In this document: piece by piece, positions 30,774 through 43,400 of the stretch
How positions within the stretch are numbered: position 1 is the stretch's first letter
Layout of the letters: the number at the start of each line of letters is the position of its first letter
Source of the DNA: Phorcus lineatus
Taxonomy: Eukaryota; Mollusca; Gastropoda; Trochida; Trochidae
Reading direction: 5' to 3'
Assembly (NCBI GenBank): GCA_921293015.1
Contig: OV121081.1
Location: forward strand, 63,443,022-63,507,021
Length of the DNA stretch: 64,000 nt
Position numbers and translations under genes: made by a program
Notes under the pieces: model-generated
The model's database searches: none
Told to the model about the DNA's origin: nothing
Seen by the model: only the letters and a program-made list of their open reading frames with translations

Positions 30774-31197
30774 TGCAATGAAAGAAATTAAATGTTGACA
30801 GAGTTTTGACACAAATTGTAATCAATAACAAAATGTTTTGAGAACTCTTTAACCAGCCGAAACTAGTTTAACGCTTGATGTAAAAGCACTTATGCAGATT
30901 CCTCATTTAAACAAAATAGAGAACCTTAAGCTTCCGTTTCTACAATGATAATATCTGAAATGAAAACAAATGATAGTAGTTACAAAGATCAACATTTTAT
31001 AGATATCAACCAAATGAATTAAAGATATATCGGAAGCATTGGCAGAGTGAACTTGGATAATTTCATCAGCCCTTTTCCAGAAACAGATCTCTCGAGTTTC
31101 ATATTGATCACACGCTATGAACCGGAGAAACATCCATCGACCACCGATTCACTTTATTGAAAGATGAGGCAAGACCGAAAACACACTGTTGGAAGAA

Positions 31198-31446
31198 ATG
31201 GCACACTCTCTGCTTCCAGTCCTCGCAATTCTTATCATGTTGACATGTTACCACACCCGAGCGTATGTCCTACTGACGAAAGAAGTAGGAACGTACAAAC
31301 AATGTTACAACTACTGCGCCGCCGTCAGTGTCTGTCAGGTTGTTGAGTTTGTCCCAGAATCTCGGATTTGTAACCTCCTCACCCGCGCGGCCAGCACACG
31401 GAGAGATGGGTTTCGTTACGGTGATTTCTCCATACTGGCTAATCAG
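31198..31446 (+). CDS. exon 1: signal peptide and PAN/apple-like segment
   Basis: ATG at 31,198 (upstream in-frame TTG is not used) starts MAHSLLPVLAILIMLTCYHT, with cleavage likely after TRA. The mature part TYKQCYNYCAAVSVCQVVEF followed by RICNLLT has the C-x3-C-x5-C spacing and the later C-x-L of PAN/apple domains. It ends in phase 0 at LANQ with donor GTTTGT, a weak site. Confidence 0.78.
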
Positions 31447-34400
31447 GTTTGTCATATCATATCGAATTTGTTAACCTTTTTTATTAGCACAATTGTAATC
31501 TTTGAAACCATCAAAACCGTTTTCATATCGCCATCATTTCATATCTTTTTAAACAATAAGTGGTTAAGTATAAAAACTGACTATTTTATAAAAGAAACAA
31601 TTTTCTGAGTGATGTCACTTTAAAGCGATAGATGTTTCGTTTCTTATTTATATGCAGTTTATACTTGCAAACAACAGGCGTATTAAGTTTATCAACAGAA
31701 ATGTTATGTTTCTTGCCAAGGTTATATCTCAGAATTATGTACAAAGCGTGATCCCCAACGCACCGTAGTGACAACAAAACAACCTTAACTGAAAAGGCAA
31801 CAAAAATATTTGGCAAATATCATACGAATAATATGAATCTAATGTACAATCCGGCTATATCATCGTGTGTGTATGTGAGAATCTCTTACGATTTCTTGAT
31901 ATCTATCGCGCCCAAAAGATAACTAATTTAAACAAAACAAACAATAGCTAGTCCTTTCAATACTTCAGTTCATCTGTGAATATTTGAGTAAATGTACAGT
32001 ATATAAAAGTAAATATACCATTACGTGTGAACAAAATACATAATAACCTGAACGTATATATATATATATATATATCTTTAAATGTGAATAAACATGTAAC
32101 GGGATGTACAGCATACAACCATAAAACTAAACGTCTCTTGTCTTCCTCGTGCAGGTGCCTCATGATATTTGTCGAGCAAGACCATGCCAAATATGGGAAG
32201 TATGTGTGATGACGTCATCAGGAACCGGACATGTCTGTTTGGAAAGAGGTAACTCATTTTCCTCGCGTGCAAGCAGTTTTAACATTTCTTCTCATACCCT
32301 TTGCTTACACTTTGTAATATCTGCAACATGGCAATTTTAAGAAAGTTTGCAAAATTAGAAATAAAACGAGGGTTTATTCCAACAAATAAAGATGTCCCAC
32401 TGGAGAAAGTTTAGGGAAAAAAGTTCATTTGTTATCATTAAAGATTTAGATCAACAGTGTTTTACGCGCATGTCATGCTGTTATAGCATAAGATAGCGCT
32501 ATCGATCTAAATTTATTCAGATTGGAGAAACCTTAGAATGAAATCAGGAATTAGATAATGAAGTACGTTCCGCTAAGACTTCTTTGTCCATTGCAACTAT
32601 TGAAGAAAGTGACTAGTTCCTCACCGTTATCAAGACTCGTTCATCTAAAGTATCCTGATATATGATACATAAAAAATAAATTGAGAAAAACGTTTATAAA
32701 AAGGCTTAAAAACAACTACTACTTACATCGACGACATCATTATCTACCTGTGTGACTGATTGACGTAATTAATGCCGCAAGAAAATACATTTTGATGCAT
32801 GCATAATACTGATATACAGTTGTATATGTATAATTTTAAAATTAGGATATTTGAATCAAAATGAAACACTTTCTAGAAATGACACTTGAAATGACAGAAC
32901 TAACCATTAATCTGTTATATCCATCAGAAGTAGCTCAGTCATAAATTCAAGTCTTTATTGCTTGTTAGCATAGGATTTTATGACTAAGTATTAAATAAAT
33001 TAAGAAAATAAAACATAATTAGTTTTTTGACATGTTGATTTCGCACAACTGAGAAAATCAAAATACCCAAATAGACTCAATATTGGATATCCCTGAAAAT
33101 CTCTTACTATTTAGAAACGACTTTTGAAGTTCAACTGTTACAGTGGACGGCAGAGAAGCGGTCGCAGTCCTTTTAACTAAAAATGAAATGGATAAATTTG
33201 GAAACTTTTTCCACCGGAAGGCCAGGAAAAGCATAGAAGTCATGACCTTAATACAAGTGCTTCGTCTTCACGCGTTGTCACGCAGAAACCACGTGACAAT
33301 ACGTAATCAGTATTACTACAAACTACTTTCATACATCAGCAATGTTTTAAAGAATTACCGATTCTACATTCTTTTATTTTGACACTTGTTTGCACGGAGT
33401 GAAGTATGTCCCACTTTCCCAGGTGTTTCGGGAAAATATCACAAAGACTTTGTCCTCGAGGCCATGTTTCGCTAGCGCCTCGGGTTTATCCCTCCGCAAA
33501 CCGGGAACTCTTCTAGTAAGTATTACTTATCAACTTAGTAGCTTCGTAGTTCTCAGTAACGAAAATGGGGCAGCTTTGTTTTCGAACGGTTCATTTTCAA
33601 AAATGGGTTTAAACGGACACTGCGACCAAGGTATGTTGTAACGAGGCTAATTTACATAATACAACTTGTACAGATTGTTAGTCTCGTTGAAACCAGATCG
33701 AACTTGTCACTCGTACCTCGCTGTGTTTCTCATAATAGTATTGCTCCAAAATGGTACTTCAAGGTAACCTTGGCATTCCAGCCAATCGGCAACGAGGCTA
33801 AAGATACAGTGTCGTACGGAATATAGCTTCTCGTTTAGAAGCCGTCCTCATAGTCTGTTAAACAGGCTCCATAAATAAACATCGAAAATAAATATAATAT
33901 TGTTTTTTATGTGATTTTCCTAGAATATATTTTAAGAAATAGCACGTCAACACAGATTTTAAAAAACAAGTAACGTGCACTTGACGTCGAACACATTTCA
34001 TCAAGATCAACGTGCCCTCTATCTAAACTGTTTACTTATCATTCAGTCAGTGCTTTATAAACATATTAAAAACATATGCACCTGCAAGTATAAGCATCTT
34101 ATCACCTCGTGTACATGTGAGTTTTCAGCTTAAAAGTGCATCGATTGTCTGTAAATATATGGCCTTTTAGATTTACGTATCTCATCAATCAATAAGCACT
34201 TTAGAAAGTATGAACACGGGATTCACTTAACTTCTTTCATCTACTCTTATAGCCTACAAGACTACCATCAATAATTGAAGCACGAAGTGGTGATGTTATA
34301 ATAAGCTGATGTCTAGTGTAGTTTTTCTTTATGTTTGTTTGTTTGACCCTCCTCCGTTTCTTTAGCACTTCAGCAAATTATAACATTATGATAAATTAAA

Positions 34401-37400
34401 CGTTTATTGAAAACACAATTGTTACGACATTTACGGTTCACTGTCCCACTTATATACTACAATTAGTAACCGATGTTAACTGAAACGTCCGAATAAAAAT
34501 AGATCTAATGAAAAGAGATATAAAGATGGTTTTACTGATGTTTTCTCCAAGGCATAATTAAGGGAGAAGTTTGAAAATACTTATCAATAATTCAGATAAG
34601 TATTCTCTCTGAACTCGTACAACAGTGTGTACGTAGTCAAGCGCTATGCACCGTACTTAATGTGAATAATTTAGAACTTGCCTTGTGCCCGTCAAAAAGC
34701 AAATGACTGATTAATTACTCACGACTTTCTTTTATTGCAAGATTTTTCAAACAGTGAGGCGATTTAAAAGGGAAACTTTATGTTTTAAATGAGAGGTAAT
34801 TAAGCTTCGATAAATGCCAAATCGGAAAACTATCTGACTTGCAAACTTTAGAATTGGAATGGATGTTACCTACGAAATATTTCTGTGCCTTTTGACTCTG
34901 CACTCCATGGGCGTCCATGTTTACCAGGTTTTATCTGCTTTGAAAAAACTAAACGTCTGACGTTATTGATATTTTCGGAATATAAGCTCTCACTTTTAAA
35001 CATTAATTTTCAAAATGGATTACCGCATTTGTCTGCACCGGTTTTGGGATATATCAGTTGGTGTATCTAGTCGAGATCGGTGTGAAGTGTTAAACGTTTT
35101 TTACACATGATATAAGGTTTTAGTTTACGGGGTCTGTAAAGCTTGATGGGAATATGTCATGGCATGTCCGGCCGTCCGTAAACTGTTAGGCTAACTATTT
35201 TATCTTCTCCAGAACCATTGACTCTGAATCTTGAAATATTGTGTATATACTCTTTGACTAATGAGGTTTCTAATTTATAGATTTGACCCCTAATAAGGGC
35301 CACAGGGAAGACAACCTAAATTCAATGTTCACCTTCTTCTCCAGAAGCGAAAGGTCTCGAAACCTGAAACAGATTCCTTACTGATGACGATTATGATTTA
35401 TAGATTTAGTGAACCTGCTAAATTTTTACCACATCGTTAAACCATTTTTCATCTTCGCCGGTTTCTGAAGAAAATATGTAGAAATTTAATTTTTATGTAC
35501 ATACTAATAGGGATTATAAGATATAGATTGGATATCTTTATGTTCCCTCACTTAAGCCACAGGTGTCATGCCCTTATAACTGTCTTTTTCTCTAATAATC
35601 AAATCTTACAAAGTTAGAATGTTGTGTGCATCATAGGGATAAAATTTGTAGCCTTAGGAGCTACAGAGTCCATGGCTCTATTTTCATACCTCTCGTTGCA
35701 TATTTTGTAATACAAATATATCAAGATTGAATTCTTTACAACCATCTATGATATAAACAAATTGTGCATTCATTTGTATGTAACTAACACGTTTCTTCTA
35801 AATAGCAGAATAAATACCAATGTTTATAAAACAATATTTTGTTTTTCAAAAGAACGATTGAGGCAAAAGAGGAAAATATTTGTCTAGTGATAAGTGGCAA
35901 GACATTTCATGGAATTTGAAACAAAGAACTTGCTCAAAGTAAATAATCCGTCAAAAAGAAATCGATTGCAATTTTTTATATGGTTAAATAATACATTTTA
36001 TTCACATTAAAGTTCAGACACGATGCTTTCTGAGAGAATAAAGAGTTTTTAATTCATCCGTCTATCTAATACTAATTGTATTTTCGTGAATCCTTAAGAA
36101 GAAATTATCACTTGTTTTGTAGCGAGGAAGCAACTAATTTCTGATATTGCATATATTATTGGTAGATTAAACATTCCTTCACTAATTCTTGAAACAAATG
36201 ATGCGTATATAATGCTCATTTCTTTATAATCTATCTATTAACCTTTATGGTAGCCATAGAATTCATTTGATAGATATGAACTATTCAAGTTATGGACACA
36301 ATTTAAAAAGCTCGAATGAATCAATGCAACGTTGGCCGATCATACATGTCGTCGAATTAGATATGCAAATGTGAAAACCCTCGTTGAATAACAATAATAA
36401 ATAAAGGGAACATTACGTACATTTTCGCGCTCAAATTGTCTGTTTCAGAACAAACGAGGAAACGTGCTCTCCCTTAAGCATTCTGTCCATGTATCGTAAA
36501 ACTTACACACTTTAAGAAAGGTTATAAATAAAAATTATGCCACACTCATGGCCTAGTGAAACCTAGCCAACATTTTCATAATCTTAATTCTTATAGCAAC
36601 ATAAATTAGAATCAGTTATGTTCATGTATGAAAACATTGGAACAATTGTTTGCTGCCAGCCATCGACTGCGGTTCTCCATCAAGTCTTTCCCACATGGCT
36701 GGTTCATCGCCCAGCACAGGTTTTGGAGCCACGGCAGACTACGGGTGTAATGTAGGATACACAGGATCTGGGAGTGGAACGAGCACCTGTCAAGCGGACG
36801 GCACCTGGAGTACACCTGCTCTTATTTGTACAGGTGAACATATACCTTTGGCATAACATATTGAAACACCAAATTCTCTCTTTGTACTGTAAGCCATCTA
36901 AAGACATTAGGGGTATCCAGTTCACGGGCCCCGCTAACAGAGTCCCCTATGTATAGACTATTGACAGGGTACTTCACCCGCCATCTTCGAACTCTAGCGT
37001 GTAAAATGCTCTTTAAACGCAAATAAAAACTAAAAGTATATCACGAAATGATCGGACATATATACTTTGATACTCCGCCGCTAATCTTACCTTAATTTTT
37101 TTTTTTAATAATGCCTATTTCTGACTTAATTTTCGCGAAGCGAGCCTGGTTACATTTACCCCACCCGGAAGTTGTCAATGGCGGTCGACCAGTTATTGTT
37201 TATGACGAGTTATTGTAAAATTCGTTTTAAAATTAATGTCTTTAAAAAAATATTACCACTGAGTTAAGTTGACTTCTGACATTGTTGTTATCTCTCACGT
37301 GTTAAAAATGTCATGCGAACAAATTTAGAATTTCCCCCGCTTAATCAAGTGTTTATGGCATTCTACTAATCAACCAATGAGGTTCAAGAAGCGTTTTGGC

Positions 37401-40400
37401 TGCGGCCATGTCGGCAGCCATTGTTAACTTCCGGGTTAGGTAAATGTGACCTGACCGCTTCGCGAAAGAAAGATTAAAAGCAGGAATAAAACGATAAGTA
37501 TGAGGGAAAGGTTAGCGGCGGAGTATCTCTGGGAATGTGTTCTATCACTACATAATGCAATTTGAGTCGACAATAGCGTAAAATTAGATTTTTTGGATCG
37601 AAGATGGCGGGTGAAGTACCCTGTCAATAGTCTATACATAGGGGACTCTGTTAGGGGGGCCCGTGATCCAGTTATAACCAGAACTCTTCTGACAAACGAA
37701 TTACCAAGAATTACGTAGCGGAGCCGTTTTTGGGTAATCATTTGAGGTAATAAGGGTTGCACCAAATACTGACTTTCTTGCTTGTTTCTATGTCTTCAGT
37801 TATCAGTCGGTTTCAATAGAGGATGACATCTACAGTTTCTAATCACACATTGCTGTTGCAAGAAGGTTTTCTAGAATTGAAGCTTTGAGATTTTTCAATG
37901 GTTACGTCAACGACTACGTATCAATTGAATCGGTATTTTATCAAGATTTAAGATTTCGTTGGATTTCATGTCTTCGGACATTGTTCAACCCGAGAGAAGC
38001 CCTTTATAATGCCATGATGCTCGAATGTCAATATTGTACATCGAGACATTCGTTAAAAGGCAATTGTTTAATTACGTTTGTCAAGGTAAATACATTAAGA
38101 GTAAAGAAAAGAGAAAATATCATATCTACAAAACTTATGATATCATTATTGATCATTCAGGACATCCTTGCTTTTATTTTTGTTTTATTTTTTTGCAAAT
38201 AAAGGCGGCGTAAAGCGTGCTGTAGTTGTTAACTACTGGAAAACACATCCATGTAACATGATTTTTTTAATCACAAAATTTCGGACGTCTCTCGTGAATG
38301 AGAAATATTATTTCCAGTTGTTGACTGCGGCTCTCCATCAAGTCTTTCCAACATGACTGGTTCAACGCCCAGCACAGTTTATGGAGCCACGGCCAACTAC
38401 GGGTGTAATGTAGGATACACAGGTTCTGGGAGTGGAACGAGCACCTGTCAAGAAGATGGCACCTGGAGTACACCTGCTCTCACCTGTACAGGTTGGTCAA
38501 CCTAAACGTTAGTTAGTGAAATAATTTGATGATCTATTTTCCATGAATGTCATATGGTACAAATGCATACAAAATGATGTTGCTTTTGTGATACTGTTTA
38601 CAGGAAAGGGGCAGTTACATAACAATCTTAAATTACTTTCCTACCCTGTTGATAACAATTGATACTTAAAATCTTGAATCCTTTTAATTGATAGCAGTAT
38701 GGCATTGCAAGCAAAATACACATCGGGATCTTGATACATAAGGATTATCTATCAGATATCTCCGGTGACTATAAGCCCCTAATAGTGGTCTCAGAGGTCA
38801 TGACCACAGTGCAACAATGAAATCATCTAATGTTTATTTCTCTGAAGAGTATGCTAACAAAGTTGATAATCAAGCCCCTTGGGGTCAAAAGACACATCGC
38901 TTTAAGGATCCAAACCAAGTACCCAAATGTAAACAAAGGTAAACAGGTGCACATTTTAACTTTCCTTTTTTGAACAAGAAAACAACCAACATTCTTATAA
39001 AAGCTAGGTACTGTACATCGCCACGTTCAACAATTGATTAGCAACAATGACCATATATTAGGTTTGCCTGTCTCTGGAATGGTAATGGCATATGTCTGTC
39101 ATGATACTAGGAACCTTTTCATAAATAGGAAGTAACCATACCTGTACCAGGAAACTTTCCAATGTTTTAAAGCAACCAGCATTATTACTTATATGAAAAT
39201 AAAAAGTTAACCCACGAAACAACTGATCATTGCCAGCCATAGACTGTGGTGCTCCGACGAGTCATCCCAATATGACTGGTTCATCGCCCAGCACAGTTTA
39301 TGGAGCCACGGCCAACTACGGATGTAATGTAGGATACACAGGTTCTGGGAGTGGAATGAGCACCTGTCAAGAAGATGGCACCTGGAGTACACCTGCTCTC
39401 ACCTGTACAGGTTGGTCAACCTAAACGTTAGTTAGTGAAATAATTTGATGATCTATTTTGCATGAATGTCATATGGTACAAGTGCATACAAAATGATGTT
39501 GCTTTTGTGATACTGTCTCTGATTATAAGGTGTACAGGAAAAGGGCAGTTACATAACAATCTTAAATTACTTTCTTACTCTGTTGATAACAATTGATACT
39601 TAAAATCTTGAATCCTTTTAATTGATAGCAGTATGGCATTGCAAGCAAAATACACATCAGCATATTTTCCCTGCTTGTTGTAAATACTGTATCATATTTC
39701 CCCATAGCCATAAGAGCAGACACTTGGTGCCTGGAGAATTTCAACGCTTTATAAATCCACTCCTTATTATTATTGTTCATTATTTTCTTGATCCATAAGG
39801 ATTATCTATCAGATATCTCCGGTGACTATAAGCCCCTAATAGTGGTCTCAGAGGTCATGACCACAGTGCAACAATGAAATCATCTAATGTTTATTTCTCT
39901 GAAGAGTATGCTAACAAAGTTCCTAATAAAGACCCTTTGGATCAAAAGACACATTGAAGGAAACTTTCCGCTGTTTTAAAGTAATCAGCATAAATAACTA
40001 TATAAAAATGAAAAGTTTACCCATGAAACAATTGATCATTGCCAGCCATAGACTGTGGTGCTCCGACGAGTCATCCCAATATGACTGGTTCAACGCCCAG
40101 CACAGTTTATGGAGCCACGGCCAACTACGGGTGTAATGTAGGATACACAGGTTCTGGGAGTGGAACGAGCACCTGTCAAGAAGATGGCACCTGGAGTACA
40201 CCTGCTCTCACCTGTACAGGTTGGTCAACCTAAACGTTAGTTAGAGAAATAATTTGATGATCTATTTTCCATGAATGTCATATGGTACAAATGCATACAA
40301 AATGATGTTGCTTTTGTGATACTGTATCTGAATATAAGGTTTACAGGAAAGGGGCAGTTACATAACAATCTTAAATTACTTTCCTACCCTGTTGATAACA

Positions 40401-43400
40401 ATTGATACTTAAAATCTTGAATCCTTTTAATTGATAGCAGTATGGCATTGCAAGCAAAATACACATCGGGATCTTGATACACAAGGATTATCTATCAGAT
40501 ATCTCCGGTGACTATAAGCCCCTAATAGTGGTCTCAGAGGTCATGACCACAGTGCAACAATGAAATCATTTAATGTTTATTTCTCTGAAGACCATGCTAC
40601 CAAAGTTGATAATCAAGCCCCTTGGGGTCAAAAGACACATCGCTTTAAGGATCCAAACCAAGTACCCAAATGTAAACAAAGGTAAACAGGTGCACATTTT
40701 AACTTTCCTTTTTTGAACAAGAAAACAACCAACATTCTTATAAAAGCTAGGTACAGTACATCGCCACGTTCAACAATTGATTAGCAACAATGACCATATA
40801 TTAGGTATGCCTGTCTCTGGAATGGTAATGGCATATGTCTGTCATGATACTAGGAACCTTTTCATAAATAGGAAGTAACCATACCTGTACAAGGAAACTT
40901 TCCAATGTTTTAAAGCAACCAGCATTATTACTTATATGAAAATAAAAAGTTAACCCACGAAACAATTGATCATTGCCAGCCATAGACTGTGGTGCTCCGA
41001 CGAGTCATCCCAATATGACTGGTTCATCGCCCAGCACAGTTTATGGAGCCACGGCCAACTACGGATGTAATGTAGGATACACAGGTTCTGGGGATGGAAC
41101 GAGCACCTGTCAAGAAGACGGCACCTGGAGTACACCTGCTCTCACCTGCACAGGTGGATCTTTGATATGATAATCCAGTTTAATACCGCCATTGTAAACA
41201 GTCGTCAATTTATCCTAAAACACAATGACATTACAAGATATATCAACAATGTTACATTTATATACTACGTAGAAATATTATAGAGTTTGAATTTTGTACT
41301 AATGAATTTACATATGAGTAAATAATGACATGTTTCAAAGTCGCTGACTGCGGTATCCCAGTTGACACGTCGACGCATGTTGTGGTAAGCTACAGGACTA
41401 CTACAGAGGGGAACACGGCCACATACGCCTGTGGACTCAACCTGCAGGAAGTGTCAGGCGACCCTACCTCCACCTGTTCTGCCGGGACCTGGTCAACACC
41501 TACTCTCACCTGCACAGGTAGATATCGCTTGTCATCTTCACTTTGTTATCATAAACATGTGTGCATTACGTGTAGATTAAAACTGACCTGCAATCCCACT
41601 CTATTCCTTGAAGCTGAAAAAGGGAATTGCCAACGGAAAAAGTTGGAGGGCATTTTGAATTTATTTGAATTTTTAATGATACAACTATTGAATTCACTTA
41701 CTCTTGTAAACAAATAGATGGTCCTATCAATCAAAATACTTTCAAAACGCCAAAGACAACTAACGTTGTTAATACAGACGGGGGTGTATATACACCCTAT
41801 ACACCCTAGCTCTTGGTGTTTCCATTCTACATGGAATCCCGGATTTACAACGCCTGCAAGATACGATTCCTGTATCTACGATAGATTTGAAGTATTTGTC
41901 CCTTGATTAACTAGAAAGTTGCACATTGTCTCACCAGAGGCTTCATACCTAGTTTGCTTGACCACCTTGACAAACTGCAGAAGGTGCAACTCGACAATCA
42001 CCTAAAACCCCTATCCTAGAAAGATGTCCACTGGCAGCAGAGCCAGGATTCATTTTAAATTATGTTTAATTACTAAATCACTACATAAACATTCGCCAAA
42101 TACATATTTGATACCAATAAACATTCCTGCATGGACACTATAATCACAACACAGTCAGCTTTGGTCAGAGATCGTGCACATAATTTGTGTAATTTCTTCA
42201 CCTAAATGATTAATTTATTCCATGATTATTCTACCTGTAAATGTCCTAACCATAACCCGCTGTCAGGAGAGGATGATCCCCAGTGTGTTTGGGAATGGAG
42301 CATTGGAAAACATTGATTCAGATTAGCAAATGGCAGGTCCAATTATACTGATGCAAAAGCCTTTAAAATGGCAAAATTTGAGGCAACCATTATGCTTGGA
42401 AATACTGCGAAATAAAAGGGTACAAATAGGATAGGATTTACATGACGGCAAATGAGAAGATGAAGGCCAACAAAAGAACAAAAGATCTACATGCTATCCT
42501 CTATTTGGAAAAGGTTATTGTTAACGCAGGAAATTTTTTTATATTAATTTAATTACAATTTTATGTTTAAAGTTATTTTTTTGCCAAAAAGTTTTCATTT
42601 AATATTGCTAAGTACAAAAGTGTTAAAAAACTGTTATAATTTTAATGTTAAACTTTATTTTATAAGAGGTTCAGAAAGTCTAGGCAGGTTATAAATGTTA
42701 TTTGTTTTGCCTTAAGTATTATCATGATTGTTAGTCATAACTGGATTACTCCCCTTGAAACTTATGATGATGATGATGATGATGATCAGAGCACATGTTT
42801 GTCAGTGACACCATGTTTGATTGGCAGCTAAATTAAGGAAAGATAGGCAAGAACACAAATGTAAGTAACATGGTTTGCTATAATAAGATAGTTTAATGCA
42901 TAATACATGAATACTGTTTAAATGTTTTGCTAATTATATAGTTTATGAATTTAATTTGTTATTGATAATTTTGAGAATTTTTATGTTACTGTTAGGAATA
43001 GCCATACTAAGGAAGTGTTTATTTCTGCTTTAGTTTTCTGAACCTTACAAGTTCATGAAGATAAGCAATAATGAACTGTACAACGCATAAGAACTGTGAA
43101 CTTGAAACAGAATAAAACTTTGTGCAAGTTTATGGATGTTTGTGTCTTGCATCCACAGTTATATAATTATTTGTCCATCGCATCACATAATAGAATAGTG
43201 AGGCAAATATGCAGTTATATATATATATACAGTTCCGTTTTAAACAACAGTCAGTCACCGATTTATCCCTTGGAGAAAGGCGAAAGGGATCTAGTTCTAG
43301 GATAAAGGTCACAATTGATAGCGTCCAGCACCGCTCAAGATGTTTGATAGTTTTGCAAATTAATATGCATCACATGCATCAGTAAATTGTTTTTAAACTC

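Larger units (their letters stand above)
26225..31197. other. gene-poor divergent intergenic interval
   Basis: About 5 kb of AT-rich DNA between the start of the EGF gene and the start of the PAN-sushi gene. It contains a duplicated 29-base phrase at 28,671-28,735 (TTTTGTTAAGAGGATGACCT), short ACAATATTACTACAAAGAAT repeats near 28,510-28,560, and the two tandem repeats listed separately. No gene, tRNA or clear promoter was recognised. Confidence 0.55.
32249..36659. other. large intron between exon 2 and CCP1
   Basis: It contains a MITE-like copy at about 33.68 kb and a dispersed repeat at 35.1-35.5 kb (listed separately). A short plus-strand frame at 34,859 (MDVTYEIFLCLLTLHSMG) looks like a signal peptide and resembles the region after exon 1's start, but it stops after 33 residues. 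No other exon was found. Confidence 0.5.
38492..40979 (+). repeat. tandem segmental duplication of CCP exon plus intron
   Basis: Introns after CCP2, CCP3 and CCP4 start with the same near-identical 400 or more bases (GTTGGTCAACCTAAACGTTA). The introns before CCP3 and CCP5 share a further 350 bases (from about 38,880 and 40,620) that the CCP3-CCP4 intron lacks. Exon starts are 919, 809 and 934 bases apart, so a two-exon block of about 1.74 kb is itself repeated. The CCP3 intron has an extra segment of about 130 bp (39,661-39,790). Confidence 0.9.

Noticed and set aside
33390..33641. Possible extra exon in the exon 2-CCP1 intron
   Set aside because: A CAG before GTGTTTCGGG and a later GTAAGT exist, but the frame has one cysteine, no domain pattern, and is not needed for phase continuity.
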